A stretch of DNA of 64,000 bases, from positions 1 to 64,000 of the forward strand of contig NZ_JAOSZE010000034.1 in the NCBI RefSeq assembly GCF_025630775.1, given 5' to 3'. A program made the position numbers and the translations under genes. Position 1 is the stretch's first letter. Each line of letters begins with the position of its first letter. This document shows, in pieces, positions 1-8,620 of this stretch. This stretch comes from Actinoplanes sp. KI2 (GTDB taxonomy: Bacteria > Actinomycetota > Actinomycetes > Mycobacteriales > Micromonosporaceae). The notes under the pieces are model-generated. The model did not search any database. It was not told the origin of the DNA and saw nothing but the letters and a program-made list of their open reading frames with translations.

Positions 1-889
1 TGGTGCGCATCGGCCGATCGGCGTAGCCCTCCCCCCACGCGTTCGTGATGCCGTCCATCGGCAGCGCGGCAACGCTCAACGGAGTGTTGAACGGAATCAT
101 GAAGAACAGACCGGACCCCTGCGCGGGCGGTCCGGCGGGGGTACCGAAACCGATCTCCGCCGACACTCCGTAGGCGGCGATGTCCCTGCTCTCGGTGTAG
201 GTGACCGGCAGATCGCCGGGCACCCAGCCGAACCGCACCGGTGCCCGTGCGGTACGCGGTGGCGTCAGCCGGACACTCTCGGCCAGCCGCAGCATCGCGG
301 CGCGGCTCGTGCCGTCGTAGACGATCACCCAGGCACCGGACGTGTCCTGCCAGCCCACCGCCGCGCCGATCCGGTACAGCGACGCCCCCGGGCCGGACGC
401 GACCGGCGCGGGCGGGTCCAGGTTTTGCACATAGAAGGCCGGGTGGCCGTGCACGGTGACCTGCTCGCCACGACGCAACCGGGTGGGGTCGAACGTGCCT
501 GGATCGTGGGCCTCGATGGTGCCGCCGGAGTCGTCCTTGGGTGTGCCGATCGTCCGGGCGACGAGAAATTGCGTCTTGCCCTGTGTGCCGTGGGCCATCG
601 TGAAGTAGGCCGGGCCGGGCGCCAGCTCCAAAGTGAGCTCGAACGGCTCGCGGTAATACGTCATGGGGCCGGCCGGGTTCGGCGGCGGTTCGGTGGCGGG
701 CCATCGGACGACGAACGGCGCGCCCACCACGAGGGCTACGGCGACGACGGCCGCGGCGACCGCGCGGACCCGGCTGCGGCGACGCAGGCGTACGGCGCCG
801 GCCTGTGCCTGTTCCACCAGGCCGGCAGCGTCGGGAGCGAGCCCGGCGTGCTGTTCGAGGGTGCTCCTGAGCTCGTCGAGGCTCGTCAC
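1..889 (-). CDS. Membrane-anchored partner of SigE-family sigma factor (partial)
   Basis: The frame opens with GTG at 889, 19 nt after the sigma-factor stop and behind an AAAGGACC ribosome site, and runs off the left edge, so the C-terminus is missing. About 40 N-terminal residues rich in Leu, Gln and Arg precede one membrane segment (roughly residues 42-65, Ala/Val rich). A long extracytoplasmic part of about 230 visible residues follows. No zinc-binding anti-sigma HxxxCxxC motif is visible. Genes in this position after SigE-family sigma factors usually encode a sigma-linked membrane protein; a regulatory role is inferred from position and topology only. Confidence 0.75.
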   Translation of the reverse strand, partial: MTSLDELRSTLEQHAGLAPDAAGLVEQAQAGAVRLRRRSRVRAVAAAVVAVALVVGAPFVVRWPATEPPPNPAGPMTYYREPFELTLELAPGPAYFTMAHGTQGKTQFLVARTIGTPKDDSGGTIEAHDPGTFDPTRLRRGEQVTVHGHPAFYVQNLDPPAPVASGPGASLYRIGAAVGWQDTSGAWVIVYDGTSRAAMLRLAESVRLTPPRTARAPVRFGWVPGDLPVTYTESRDIAAYGVSAEIGFGTPAGPPAQGSGLFFMIPFNTPLSVAALPMDGITNAWGEGYADRPMRT

Positions 890-908
890 AAGAAGGTCCT
901 TTCGCTGG

Positions 909-1385
909 TCATGGAGTCATGGAGTTCGACCGCAGCGCGGCCAGCGCCCGGCTGGCATTGCTGCGCACGGTCCCGGTCCGACAGCCGAGCACTTCGGCGA
1001 TCTCCAGATCGCTGAGACTCTCGTAGTAGCGCAGCACGATCACTGCCCGCTGCTGGCGCGGCAATCTCATCAGCAGGTGCCACAGGTCGTCGTCAGGTCC
1101 GGGCCGCTCCGGTGCGTGCGGCGCCGATACCCCGTCTACCGCCTCCTGACCCAGCGGCACGGTCCACACCCGCCGGCGCCGGCGCAGCGACAGGAACTCA
1201 TTGGTCACCATCCGCCGCACGTAGCCGTAAGGATCCTGCACCGAGCCGATTCGGTCCCACTTCACCAGCGCCCGGGTCAGCACCTCCTGCACGATGTCGC
1301 GAGCCCCCTCGCGGTCGCCGCTGAGCAGCACCGCAAATCGCAGCAGCGAGGGCAACCGCGCCGCCGCGAACTCCTCGAAGCGCAT
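909..1385 (-). CDS. SigE-family RNA polymerase sigma factor
   Basis: A 158-residue protein with the two-domain layout of ECF-like sigma factors. Region 2 lies around residues 20-75 (DIVQEVLTRALVKW, then YVRRMVTNEF for -10 recognition), followed by a short linker and region 4 at about 100-155 (LPRQQRAVIVLRYYE, then a helix-turn-helix with VLGCRTGTVRSNASRAL). Length and sequence fit the actinobacterial SigE family (SigE50-like). GGGAGGACGG lies just before the ATG. It is co-transcribed with the downstream membrane protein gene. Its target promoters cannot be read from this window. Confidence 0.93.
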   Translation of the reverse strand: MRFEEFAAARLPSLLRFAVLLSGDREGARDIVQEVLTRALVKWDRIGSVQDPYGYVRRMVTNEFLSLRRRRRVWTVPLGQEAVDGVSAPHAPERPGPDDDLWHLLMRLPRQQRAVIVLRYYESLSDLEIAEVLGCRTGTVRSNASRALAALRSNSMTP

Positions 1386-1429
1386 CCGTCCTCCCGTCGG
1401 CGGACACCGTCCGGTGCCCCCAAATAAGA

Positions 1430-1735
1430 ACGCATTCGTCGCAGGATCTGCTGCGTGTTTCCTTCTGCGGCACGTTCGTCGATCACGGGCGGGACCGCTG
1501 GCACCACCTCGTCCTGCCCGGCGCGCCTGGCGTCCTCACGCTCCAGCTTCAGGCCGCAGACGTCGGGGCGATCCGCCGTGTCTCGGCGGTGGGTTCCCCG
1601 GTGTACATGCCGCACGACGACCGTTTCGTGCACGTCGTCACCTGGTGGAAGCGGATCGAGGTGCACGCCGGCAACGTGATCACTCCGGGCGGACCGGCAC
1701 GTCGATCTTCGGGGTGTTCGCGCCGGCCAGGCTGA
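1430..1735 (+). pseudogene. Coding-like orphan frame, possible gene relic
   Basis: The strip between the sigma factor and the GH2 gene has no intact gene, but one plus-strand frame from about 1430 to the TGA at 1733-1735 has a protein-like composition (CGTFVDHGRDRWHHLVLPG, later SPVYMPHDDRFVHVVTWW) with GC-rich third positions. There is no convincing start and it runs antisense over the last 55 bp of the GH2 gene. I do not recognise the family. It may be the 3' end of a truncated gene or chance. Confidence 0.25.
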
Positions 1736-4463
1736 CCAGCGGGGCGGCCCCGCGTAGGTCGGCGGAGCGGTAGGTGACGGTCAGCGTCTGGGACTCGCCG
1801 GGGAACAGCGTGCCGTCGTTGTCGTCCCACAGCGCCGAGGTGACCTGGTTGTCGCCGGGCAGTTCGGCGCCGTCCGTGCTGCCGCGGCGCACGTCTGCCC
1901 GGAGGAAGAACGCGACTGCCTTCGCCGCGGTGTTGGTCACCGTGACCGTGGCGACCGTGTCGGCGCCGTCCGGGCCCGGCCGGCTTCGGGAGGTCGCCGT
2001 CGCGGCGATCGTGCCGCGCGGCATCGTGCGCAGGTCGCGCAGGTCGGCGTAGCGGGTGAAGGTGGCCTGCGGCTGGCCGATCGTCTTGTCCCAGTCGACC
2101 GCGTCTTGCTGGGCCGGGATCCAGTAGACGTTGCGGTCGAGCACGACGCCGTCCTGCCGCATGATCAGCTCGACGAACGTGGTCCCGCTCGCCGACGGCA
2201 GCTTCGGGGTGAGGACGCGGTTGCGCACCTGCTGGGCGGCGAGGGTGATGCCGCCGGCGGTCTGGTCGTCCAGCACGGCGCCGGTCCGGTCGTACACCTT
2301 CGCCTCGACGGACAGCCCTTTCCGCGTACCGCCGGTCAGGTTGTCCACCGTCACCTTCTTGCTGTCGAGTTCGAAGAGGGCGTGCACCGGCCGGTTGGCC
2401 TTGCTCGCGCCGAAGAAGCTGCCGGGCTGGTCGCCGTCGTAGTTGTAGAGACTCCACAGCAGCGTCGGCCAGCCCTTGTTCGCCTGCCAGTAGACGGTGC
2501 CGGTGGCCGGCGCGGTGGCGTTGGTGGAGTGCGCCAGGAAGGCCTCGAACTGCGCGCGGGTGTTCTCGTAGTTCTGGATCTGCGCTTCCTGGACGTAGTC
2601 CTCGAGGCTCGTCCACGCGCCGTACCGGTTGGTCAGCGCCTGGTCGAAGAGGAACAGCGTGCCGAACCGGTAGCCGCCGTGACCCGACTCGTAGTTCGCG
2701 TGGTACTGGTTGACGGCGGGCGACTGCCACAGCGCGGCCTGGTCGGCCGGGGACAGGAAGCGGTTGATCGAGTCCAGCGTGGGTACGGTGTCGCCGGCGC
2801 TCTGCTCGGTGTCCAGCGCCCACGAGCCGCCGGCGTTGGTCTGGTCGTCGCCGCCCGCGTGGCTCGTGTCGTACCAATAGATCGGCGGCACGTAGTCGTA
2901 CGGTCCCTCCTTCATGCCCGACGGGCCGAGCTTCGCGGTGCTCTTGTACTCGGCCGAGGCCATCACCGGCACGGTGAAGTCGGCCTGCGCGAACCCGTCG
3001 AGCGTGGCGGTCTCCTGCGCGGCTGTCGGCGGCTCGTCGCTCCAGCCGAACGTGAAGACGCTGGGGTGGCTGCGGGCGTTCTGGCCGATCGTCAGCGCCG
3101 AGTTCCGCAGCACCGCGTCGCCTCCGGACGGGTTCTCCCACGCGTCACAGCACTGGAAGCCCGCGTACACCAGCAGGCCGGCCCGGTCGATCTGCTGGTA
3201 GAAGTCCTCCGGCATGAAGTGACCCTCGAGCCGGATGGTGTTGACGCCCAGGTTCTTGAGGATGGCGATCTGCCGGGCGGCGTCGGCCGACGAGTACCGC
3301 AGGAACAGGTCGCCGGTGAAGCCGCCGCCTCGCACCACGATCTGCTTGCCGTTGACGCGGAAGACCCGCGAACCGTCCGGTGCCGGCCCGCCTTTTCCGA
3401 TCAAGGACGAGCTGACCGTACGGATGCCGAACGTGCCGACCGTCGAGTCGGACGCCGTGCCGCCCACCGTGACCGACGTGCTGAGCGTGTAGAGCGGCTG
3501 GTCGCCCAGCTGGTACGGCCACCAGATCCGCGGATTCGCGTACCGGATCGGGGCGAAGGCGACCGTCCGGGTGGCGTTCGCCGGCACGGTCACGGCCTGC
3601 GAGACGGTGACCGGGTCGGCGCCGCCCGGGCCGGCCACGGTCGCGGTCACCGTGCCGGTCGCCGCCGCCGCGGTGGTGTTGGTGACGTCGGTCTTCACGG
3701 TCAGGTCCGTGCGGCTCAGATCGGCGGCGGTGTCCGGCACGACGTGCGCGTTGCTCTCCGCCAGCGGGCCGGACACGTGCAGCTGGACCGGGAACTGGAT
3801 GCCGGTGTTGTTGTCCGGCGGCAGCTGGCTCCAGTCGACGTCGTCCAGTGTGAACATCGTGGTCGGATCGTTCGGGTACACCTTCAGTGCCAGCGTGTTG
3901 GTCCCGGACCGCAGCACGCCCGCGAGGCCGAACGTGAAGCGGGTGTACGCGCCGGTCACGGTCGCGCGGGTGGCCAGCTCCCGGCCGTTGACCCAGACGT
4001 CCGCGGCGCCCACCACACCGTTGACGATCAGGCTCGCGCTCTGCCCGGCGGTCAGTCCCGGCGTGAAGTCGGCGCGGAACCACCACGGTACGGCGAACCG
4101 GGCCGTGGTGACCGGGCCGTTCTTCTTCTGGAATCCCAGGCAGGTCCGCATGGTGTCGGCGTAGAAGACGCCCGGGCATTCGCCGTTCTGCAACAACGCG
4201 GTGATCTCGGTGCCCGGCGCGCCGGCGTCGTCGGGAGTCACCGACAGCCAGCCGCGGGTGTCGAACCCGGGTGTCGAGATGGCCTGGCCGGTCTGGGTAG
4301 CCGTGGCGCTGCTGAGCACCTTCCATCCGGCGGCGCCGACGGCCGACACGGCGGACCGCTGCGCGGGGGCCGCCGGCGTCGTCCGGCCGGCCGGCGCCAC
4401 GGCGCACGCGGCGGTGGCCATGACCAGTAGGAGAACCGAGGCGCGCCATTTCCGGACGATCAT
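1680..4463 (-). CDS. GH2 exo-beta-D-glucosaminidase-like lipoprotein
   Basis: A 927-residue secreted glycoside hydrolase. The N-terminus is a lipoprotein signal with a lipobox-like TAAC ending at Cys20. A jelly-roll sugar-binding domain (about 45-230), an immunoglobulin-like GH2 domain (240-350), a TIM barrel (360-670) and C-terminal beta domains follow. The sequence matches the exo-glucosaminidase (CsxA-type) branch of GH2: the acid/base position is Asp (WSDEPP, D476), and the nucleophile is E553 in DTEQSAG, preceded by the branch motif GPSGMK..GPYDYVPP. Expected role: release of glucosamine from chitosan-like chains outside the cell. A short inverted repeat 25 bp upstream may be an operator. 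No chitosanase or sugar importer is adjacent. Confidence 0.9.
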   Translation of the reverse strand: MIVRKWRASVLLLVMATAACAVAPAGRTTPAAPAQRSAVSAVGAAGWKVLSSATATQTGQAISTPGFDTRGWLSVTPDDAGAPGTEITALLQNGECPGVFYADTMRTCLGFQKKNGPVTTARFAVPWWFRADFTPGLTAGQSASLIVNGVVGAADVWVNGRELATRATVTGAYTRFTFGLAGVLRSGTNTLALKVYPNDPTTMFTLDDVDWSQLPPDNNTGIQFPVQLHVSGPLAESNAHVVPDTAADLSRTDLTVKTDVTNTTAAAATGTVTATVAGPGGADPVTVSQAVTVPANATRTVAFAPIRYANPRIWWPYQLGDQPLYTLSTSVTVGGTASDSTVGTFGIRTVSSSLIGKGGPAPDGSRVFRVNGKQIVVRGGGFTGDLFLRYSSADAARQIAILKNLGVNTIRLEGHFMPEDFYQQIDRAGLLVYAGFQCCDAWENPSGGDAVLRNSALTIGQNARSHPSVFTFGWSDEPPTAAQETATLDGFAQADFTVPVMASAEYKSTAKLGPSGMKEGPYDYVPPIYWYDTSHAGGDDQTNAGGSWALDTEQSAGDTVPTLDSINRFLSPADQAALWQSPAVNQYHANYESGHGGYRFGTLFLFDQALTNRYGAWTSLEDYVQEAQIQNYENTRAQFEAFLAHSTNATAPATGTVYWQANKGWPTLLWSLYNYDGDQPGSFFGASKANRPVHALFELDSKKVTVDNLTGGTRKGLSVEAKVYDRTGAVLDDQTAGGITLAAQQVRNRVLTPKLPSASGTTFVELIMRQDGVVLDRNVYWIPAQQDAVDWDKTIGQPQATFTRYADLRDLRTMPRGTIAATATSRSRPGPDGADTVATVTVTNTAAKAVAFFLRADVRRGSTDGAELPGDNQVTSALWDDNDGTLFPGESQTLTVTYRSADLRGAAPLVSLAGANTPKIDVPVRPE

Positions 4464-4487
4464 GTGCCCCTCCCGAGCCCGGACCGA

Positions 4488-4498
4488 CTGTTAAACAG
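4488..4498. promoter_or_regulatory. Inverted repeat upstream of GH2 gene
   Basis: CTGTTAAACAG is an 11-bp inverted repeat (CTGTT-A-AACAG) 25 bp upstream of the GH2 start. Position suggests an operator for a sugar-responsive repressor; the regulator is unknown. Confidence 0.3.
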
Positions 4499-4583
4499 CC
4501 TTCCTATCCGCCGGATGCTAGCAGAGACTCACTATCTTCGATGCGCCTCGGTGGGAAATCCAAGCACGACCGAATGGTCGGCA

Positions 4584-5546
4584 TCAGCCGAACGAGGCCG
4601 CGGCCTCCCGCTCCCGGTAGTAGTCGCCGGCCACCACTGGCGGATATTCCGTGCCGCCGCCGACCGGCGGCGCGAGCGGCGTGACGACCCGGTCCATGTC
4701 CGTTTCGCAGAAGACGATGAGGCTGATCAGTTCCTCGTTCGGATCGGCGTCCGACGGCGGCAGCACTCGGTGCCGGGTGGAACGCCACCGGTCGCCGGTC
4801 CACCGGGCGAGCAGGTCGGCGATGTTGACCGTGAAGGTGCCCGGCACGTACGGCGCGTCCGCCCACTGGCCGTCGAGGGTCTGCACCTGGAGCCCGCCGT
4901 AGCCCGGCTGCCGGTCGAGGATGGTCAGCATCCCCCAGTCGGTGTGCGGTGCGACCCGGAATTGCCCCTCGAGCGGCGCACCGGTGACCGCCAGCGCCGG
5001 ATAGCGGTTGATGTTGAATGTGTGTGGCGCGTTCCGGGTCCGCTCGACGAAGTAGCCGGGTTCCAGCCCGAGCGCGGTGGCCAGCACCTCCAGCAACTCC
5101 CGATAGAGGTCCTGGACCTGGGCGGCGTACGCGGTCACCGGCTCGCGCAGGCCGGGCACCTCGGCCGGCCAGACATTCGCCATGAACCAGGCGGGGTCAC
5201 CGGCCGGGTCCGCGCGCCCGAGGGTGAAGGTCTCCTTCAGGTCGGCCTTCTCCGCGTCGGCGACCTCCCCGTAGAACGCGTTCGCCTCCCGGCCGAAAGC
5301 TATCCACCCCCGCCCACCGACGCCCGTCGCGTACGCCTGCTTGACGGTGTCGGGCAGCGCGAAGAAGGCGCGGGACGACTCACGGATACGCTCCTTGACC
5401 GAATCGTCGATACCGTGCCCGCTGACCAGGAAGAACCCGGAGTCCTGCATGGCCCGGTCGAGCCGGGCAGCCAGCGCGGCGCGCTCCTTGCCGCCGGCGG
5501 CCCGCCACGCGCCGATGTCGAACAGCGGAATGTGCGGTGTCCTCAT
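4584..5546 (-). CDS. Isopenicillin-N-synthase-like 2OG/Fe(II) oxygenase
   Basis: A 320-residue double-stranded beta-helix oxygenase. The N-terminal DIOX_N part (residues 5-110) includes GFFLVSGHGID; the catalytic core has the iron triad H201 and D203 (HTDWG) plus H259 (STRHRV). The Arg of the usual RxS 2-oxoglutarate motif is not seen: the equivalent stretch reads EELISLIVF with S275 kept, a variant also typical of an actinobacterial subgroup. It is divergent from the NCS1 permease, whose partner is a cytosine deaminase, so a nucleobase or related heterocycle is a plausible substrate (thymine-7-hydroxylase belongs to this fold family). Substrate assignment is inference. Start ATG has AGGGGTG upstream. 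Confidence 0.85.
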   Translation of the reverse strand: MRTPHIPLFDIGAWRAAGGKERAALAARLDRAMQDSGFFLVSGHGIDDSVKERIRESSRAFFALPDTVKQAYATGVGGRGWIAFGREANAFYGEVADAEKADLKETFTLGRADPAGDPAWFMANVWPAEVPGLREPVTAYAAQVQDLYRELLEVLATALGLEPGYFVERTRNAPHTFNINRYPALAVTGAPLEGQFRVAPHTDWGMLTILDRQPGYGGLQVQTLDGQWADAPYVPGTFTVNIADLLARWTGDRWRSTRHRVLPPSDADPNEELISLIVFCETDMDRVVTPLAPPVGGGTEYPPVVAGDYYREREAAASFG

Positions 5547-5590
5547 GAGTCACACCCCTGTTGAGGAGGAAAACCACCTCGACCGTACGT

Positions 5591-5646
5591 GCCGTCTGTT
5601 ACAGACGGCTGCCGGGCGGCGCGCAACCGGCCCGAAACCCGCCCGG
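5591..5646. promoter_or_regulatory. Two inverted repeats in the oxygenase/permease divergent region
   Basis: GCCGTCTG-TTA-CAGACGGC (5591-5609) is a perfect 8-bp inverted repeat with a 3-nt centre, typical of an operator. It is followed by CCGGGCGG (5612-5619) and CCGCCCGG (5639-5646), a second 8-bp repeat able to form an RNA hairpin in the permease leader. Either could control the divergent pair. Confidence 0.4.
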
Positions 5647-5716
5647 AATACGACCGGCGCAGATCGGCTGTGTACTCCAACGATCGAGGTCCGTCAGGAT
5701 CGGAGGCGGGACACAT

Positions 5717-7138
5717 ATGACTGCGCTGGGAACACCGGCCGAGGTATCGGCCGAGGTCCGGGAGGGCACTTACGGCGCCCGGCTGACCGCTGTGGAGCCG
5801 GGTGGCGCCGGCTTCATTCCGTTGAGCGAGCGGCACGGCCGGCCGCTGAACCTGTTCTGGACGTGGACGTCGCCGAACCTGGAGTTCGCGACCGTCTTCG
5901 TCGGGGTCATCTCGGTGCTGTACTTCCAGCAGACGTTCGGCCAGGCGGTGGCCGCGATCGTGCTGGGCACGACGCTCGGGTCGGCGACTCACGGCATCCT
6001 CTCGGCGCGCGGGCCGTCGATGGGCGTGCCGCAGATGGTGCTCTCCCGCATCGGCTTCGGCTACCGCGGCAACATCCTGCCGGCCGGCCTCAACGCCATC
6101 GTGGCCGGCATCGGCTGGTTCGCGGTCAACAGCGTCAGCGGCGCGCTCGCCCTGGCCACCCTGACCGGGCTGTCCAATCTGCTCTGCCTGGTGATCGTGG
6201 TGGTCGCCCAGGTGGCGATCGCGTTCTTCGGGCACAACCTGGTGCAGGCGTTCGAGCGATACGCGTTCCCGATTCTCGCGGTGATCTTCTTGATCACCTC
6301 GATCATCACGCTGAGCAAGGCGAGCCCGTCGGCGGTGGCCGGCGGCACCGGCGGCGTCGGCGGGTTCCTGCTGACCGTCGGGGCGTCGTTCGGGTACGCG
6401 GCCGGCTGGAACCCGTACGCCACCGACTACACCCGCTACCTGCCGCCGGCGACCAGCAGGGTGGCGACCGGCGTCTGGGCCGGCCTCGGCGTCTTCGTCT
6501 CCTGCGCGTTCCTGGAGATCGTCGGCGCCGCCTCGGCCACCATCGCCGCCCCCGGCATCGAGAACCCGACCGAGGCGTTCACCAGTCACCTGCCCTCGTT
6601 CGTCGGCAACCTGACCCTGCTGGCCATCGCGCTCGGTGCGATCAGTGCCAACGCCATCAACGTCTACTCCGGCTCGATGTCGTTCCTGGCGCTCGGCATC
6701 AACGTGCCGATCGGCCTGCGCCGGGCCATCGTCTCCGGGGTGTTCGGCGTGCTCGGCTTCCTGCTGGCCTGGTCCGGGCTCAGCGACGCCGGCGAGAAGT
6801 ACGAGAGCTTCCTGTTGATCATCTCGTACTGGATCGGCCCGTGGCTGGCCGTCTACTTCGCCGACTGGTACCTGCGGCGCGGCAAGCGGGTCGACGGCTT
6901 CCTCTACGACTCCAAGCACAATCCATGGGCGGGTGTGGTGGCCATGGGCGTCGGCATGGTGGTGTCCATCTGGCTGTTCTCCAACCAGACCAAGTACGTC
7001 GGGCCGGTCCCCAGGCACATGCCCGCGTTCGGCGACATCACCTTCGAGGTCGGTTTCGTCCTGGCCGCGGTGCTCTTCGTCATCCTGTTCCAGTTCCAGC
7101 GCGACCGCGACGCCGAGGAGACCGCCGTCATCGAGTGA
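5717..7138 (+). CDS. NCS1-family nucleobase:cation symporter
   Basis: A 473-residue polytopic membrane protein with about 12 transmembrane segments. The purine-cytosine permease signature is clear: NLFWTWTSPNLEF near the N-terminus, then GPSMGVPQMVLSR, and the long hydrophobic core with AAGWNPYATDYTRYLPP. The ATG at 5717 is chosen because GGAGGCGGG lies just upstream and the preceding codons are not protein-like. Expected role: uptake of cytosine, related pyrimidines or other N-heterocycles. It converges with the cytosine deaminase gene (11-bp overlap of the 3' ends), an arrangement functionally like codB-codA but on opposite strands. Confidence 0.92.
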   Translation: MTALGTPAEVSAEVREGTYGARLTAVEPGGAGFIPLSERHGRPLNLFWTWTSPNLEFATVFVGVISVLYFQQTFGQAVAAIVLGTTLGSATHGILSARGPSMGVPQMVLSRIGFGYRGNILPAGLNAIVAGIGWFAVNSVSGALALATLTGLSNLLCLVIVVVAQVAIAFFGHNLVQAFERYAFPILAVIFLITSIITLSKASPSAVAGGTGGVGGFLLTVGASFGYAAGWNPYATDYTRYLPPATSRVATGVWAGLGVFVSCAFLEIVGAASATIAAPGIENPTEAFTSHLPSFVGNLTLLAIALGAISANAINVYSGSMSFLALGINVPIGLRRAIVSGVFGVLGFLLAWSGLSDAGEKYESFLLIISYWIGPWLAVYFADWYLRRGKRVDGFLYDSKHNPWAGVVAMGVGMVVSIWLFSNQTKYVGPVPRHMPAFGDITFEVGFVLAAVLFVILFQFQRDRDAEETAVIE

Positions 7139-8366
7139 AATCGACGTCCTCCGGTACGCCGTTCCAGACCACGGTGCTACGGGCGGGCTCGGTTTCGGCG
7201 ACGATCCGGCCCGCCCGCAGCACGAGTAGCCGCGGACGCTGCAACCGCAGCGCCTCCGCCTCGCTCGTCGCGTCGAACACCACCAGATCGGCCGGGCCGC
7301 CCTCCCGGATGCCGTAGTCCTCGACCCCGAGCGCCGCGGCCGGCCCGCTGGTGATCATGTCGAGCAGCGTGCGCAGCTCGTCGTCGCCGCTCATGTGCCC
7401 GAGGTGGGCCAGCATGAACGCGGCCTGCAGCGGGTCGCCGAACCCCAGCGGGTACCACGGGTCCATCACCGAGTCGTGCCCGATCGCCACGTTCACCCCC
7501 GCCGCGAGCAGTTCCTTGACCCGGGTGTGCCCGCGCCGGATCGGTCCCGCGTCGAAACGCCCCTGGAGGACCGCGTTGTCCAGCGGGTTCGTCACCATGT
7601 GCAGCCCGGACCGGGCGATGTTGGCGATCAGTCGCGAGGCGTACGCGGCGTTGTAGGAATGCATGGCCGTGGTGTGACTGGCCGTCACCCGACCGCCCAG
7701 CCCGCGCCGGATGGTCTCGGCCACCATGGTCTCCAGGAACCGGGAGTGCTCGTCGTCGGTCTCGTCGCAGTGGATGTCGACCCGCAGCCCGTGCTCCTGG
7801 GCCAGCGTCATCGCGAACCGCACCGACTCGACGCCGTCCTCCCGGGTCAGCTCGTAGTGCGGAATCGCGCCGACCACGTCCGCGCCCAGCTCGACCGCCC
7901 GGCGCATCAGGTCCTCGCCGCCGTCGAACGACCGGATCCCCTGTTGCGGGAACGCCACCAGCTGCAGATCCACCATCTCGCGCACCTCGTCGCGCAGCTC
8001 GACCAGCGCCCGCAGCGCCCGCAACTGCGGGTCGCAGACATCGACGTGACTGCGTACGTGCTGCACCCCGCAGGCCAGCTGCCAGCGCAACACCCGCCGC
8101 ACGCGGTCCTTGACGTCCTCGACGGTCAGGTCGCGCACCCGCTCGGCCCAGATCGCGATCCCCTCGAACAGCGACCCGGACACGTTCGCCCGCGGCTGCC
8201 CGACGGTGAGCACCGCGTCGAGGTGGATGTGCGGCTCGACCAGCGGAGGAGTGACCAGCCGGCCGCCCAGCTCGCGCGTCTCCTTCGCCGGGCCGGCCGG
8301 CACGATCCGCCCGCCGTCGATGCCGATGTCGCCGCGGGACGTGTTGGTGAGCAGCAGATCGATCAT
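7128..8366 (-). CDS. codA: Cytosine deaminase family amidohydrolase
   Basis: A 412-residue amidohydrolase. Metal and catalytic residues of CodA-type enzymes are in place: H46 and H48 (EPHIHLD), H199 and E202 (DIHCDE), H231 (SHTTAMHS) and D298 (GHDSVMDPWYPLG). The start at 8366 (MIDLLL) fits the family's N-terminal beta strand and follows AAGG; a longer frame upstream is open but not protein-like. Predicted reaction: cytosine plus water to uracil plus ammonia, feeding pyrimidine salvage with the neighbouring permease. Related substrates such as creatinine or isoguanine cannot be excluded. A TAATGT -10-like box lies about 20 bp upstream. Confidence 0.9.
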   Translation of the reverse strand: MIDLLLTNTSRGDIGIDGGRIVPAGPAKETRELGGRLVTPPLVEPHIHLDAVLTVGQPRANVSGSLFEGIAIWAERVRDLTVEDVKDRVRRVLRWQLACGVQHVRSHVDVCDPQLRALRALVELRDEVREMVDLQLVAFPQQGIRSFDGGEDLMRRAVELGADVVGAIPHYELTREDGVESVRFAMTLAQEHGLRVDIHCDETDDEHSRFLETMVAETIRRGLGGRVTASHTTAMHSYNAAYASRLIANIARSGLHMVTNPLDNAVLQGRFDAGPIRRGHTRVKELLAAGVNVAIGHDSVMDPWYPLGFGDPLQAAFMLAHLGHMSGDDELRTLLDMITSGPAAALGVEDYGIREGGPADLVVFDATSEAEALRLQRPRLLVLRAGRIVAETEPARSTVVWNGVPEDVDFTR

Positions 8367-8620
8367 GCCTTGAGTCTGGCCGACGCACATTACGCGCGGA
8401 AGCCGCCGCCGAGTCCGGTGAATCGCATGCACTACGGCCGGGGAAACCCACTTGCCGTACGCCCACAACCGGAACGCCACGCCATCCGTGCCGGGCATGA
8501 AGATCTGCCCGCAGCGGCAGACAGTCCCGAATACGATGGCGAAGTCATTGATGACGATGGATCAAAAGATGGCCCCCGCATCGCCTCGTCATCGTTGCGT
8601 GACCGCAAGGAGCTGACAGC

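Noticed and set aside
2106..4430. Long plus-strand open frame of 774 codons
   Set aside because: Antisense shadow of the GH2 gene; Arg/Gly/Val-rich with no domain, as expected opposite a high-GC gene.
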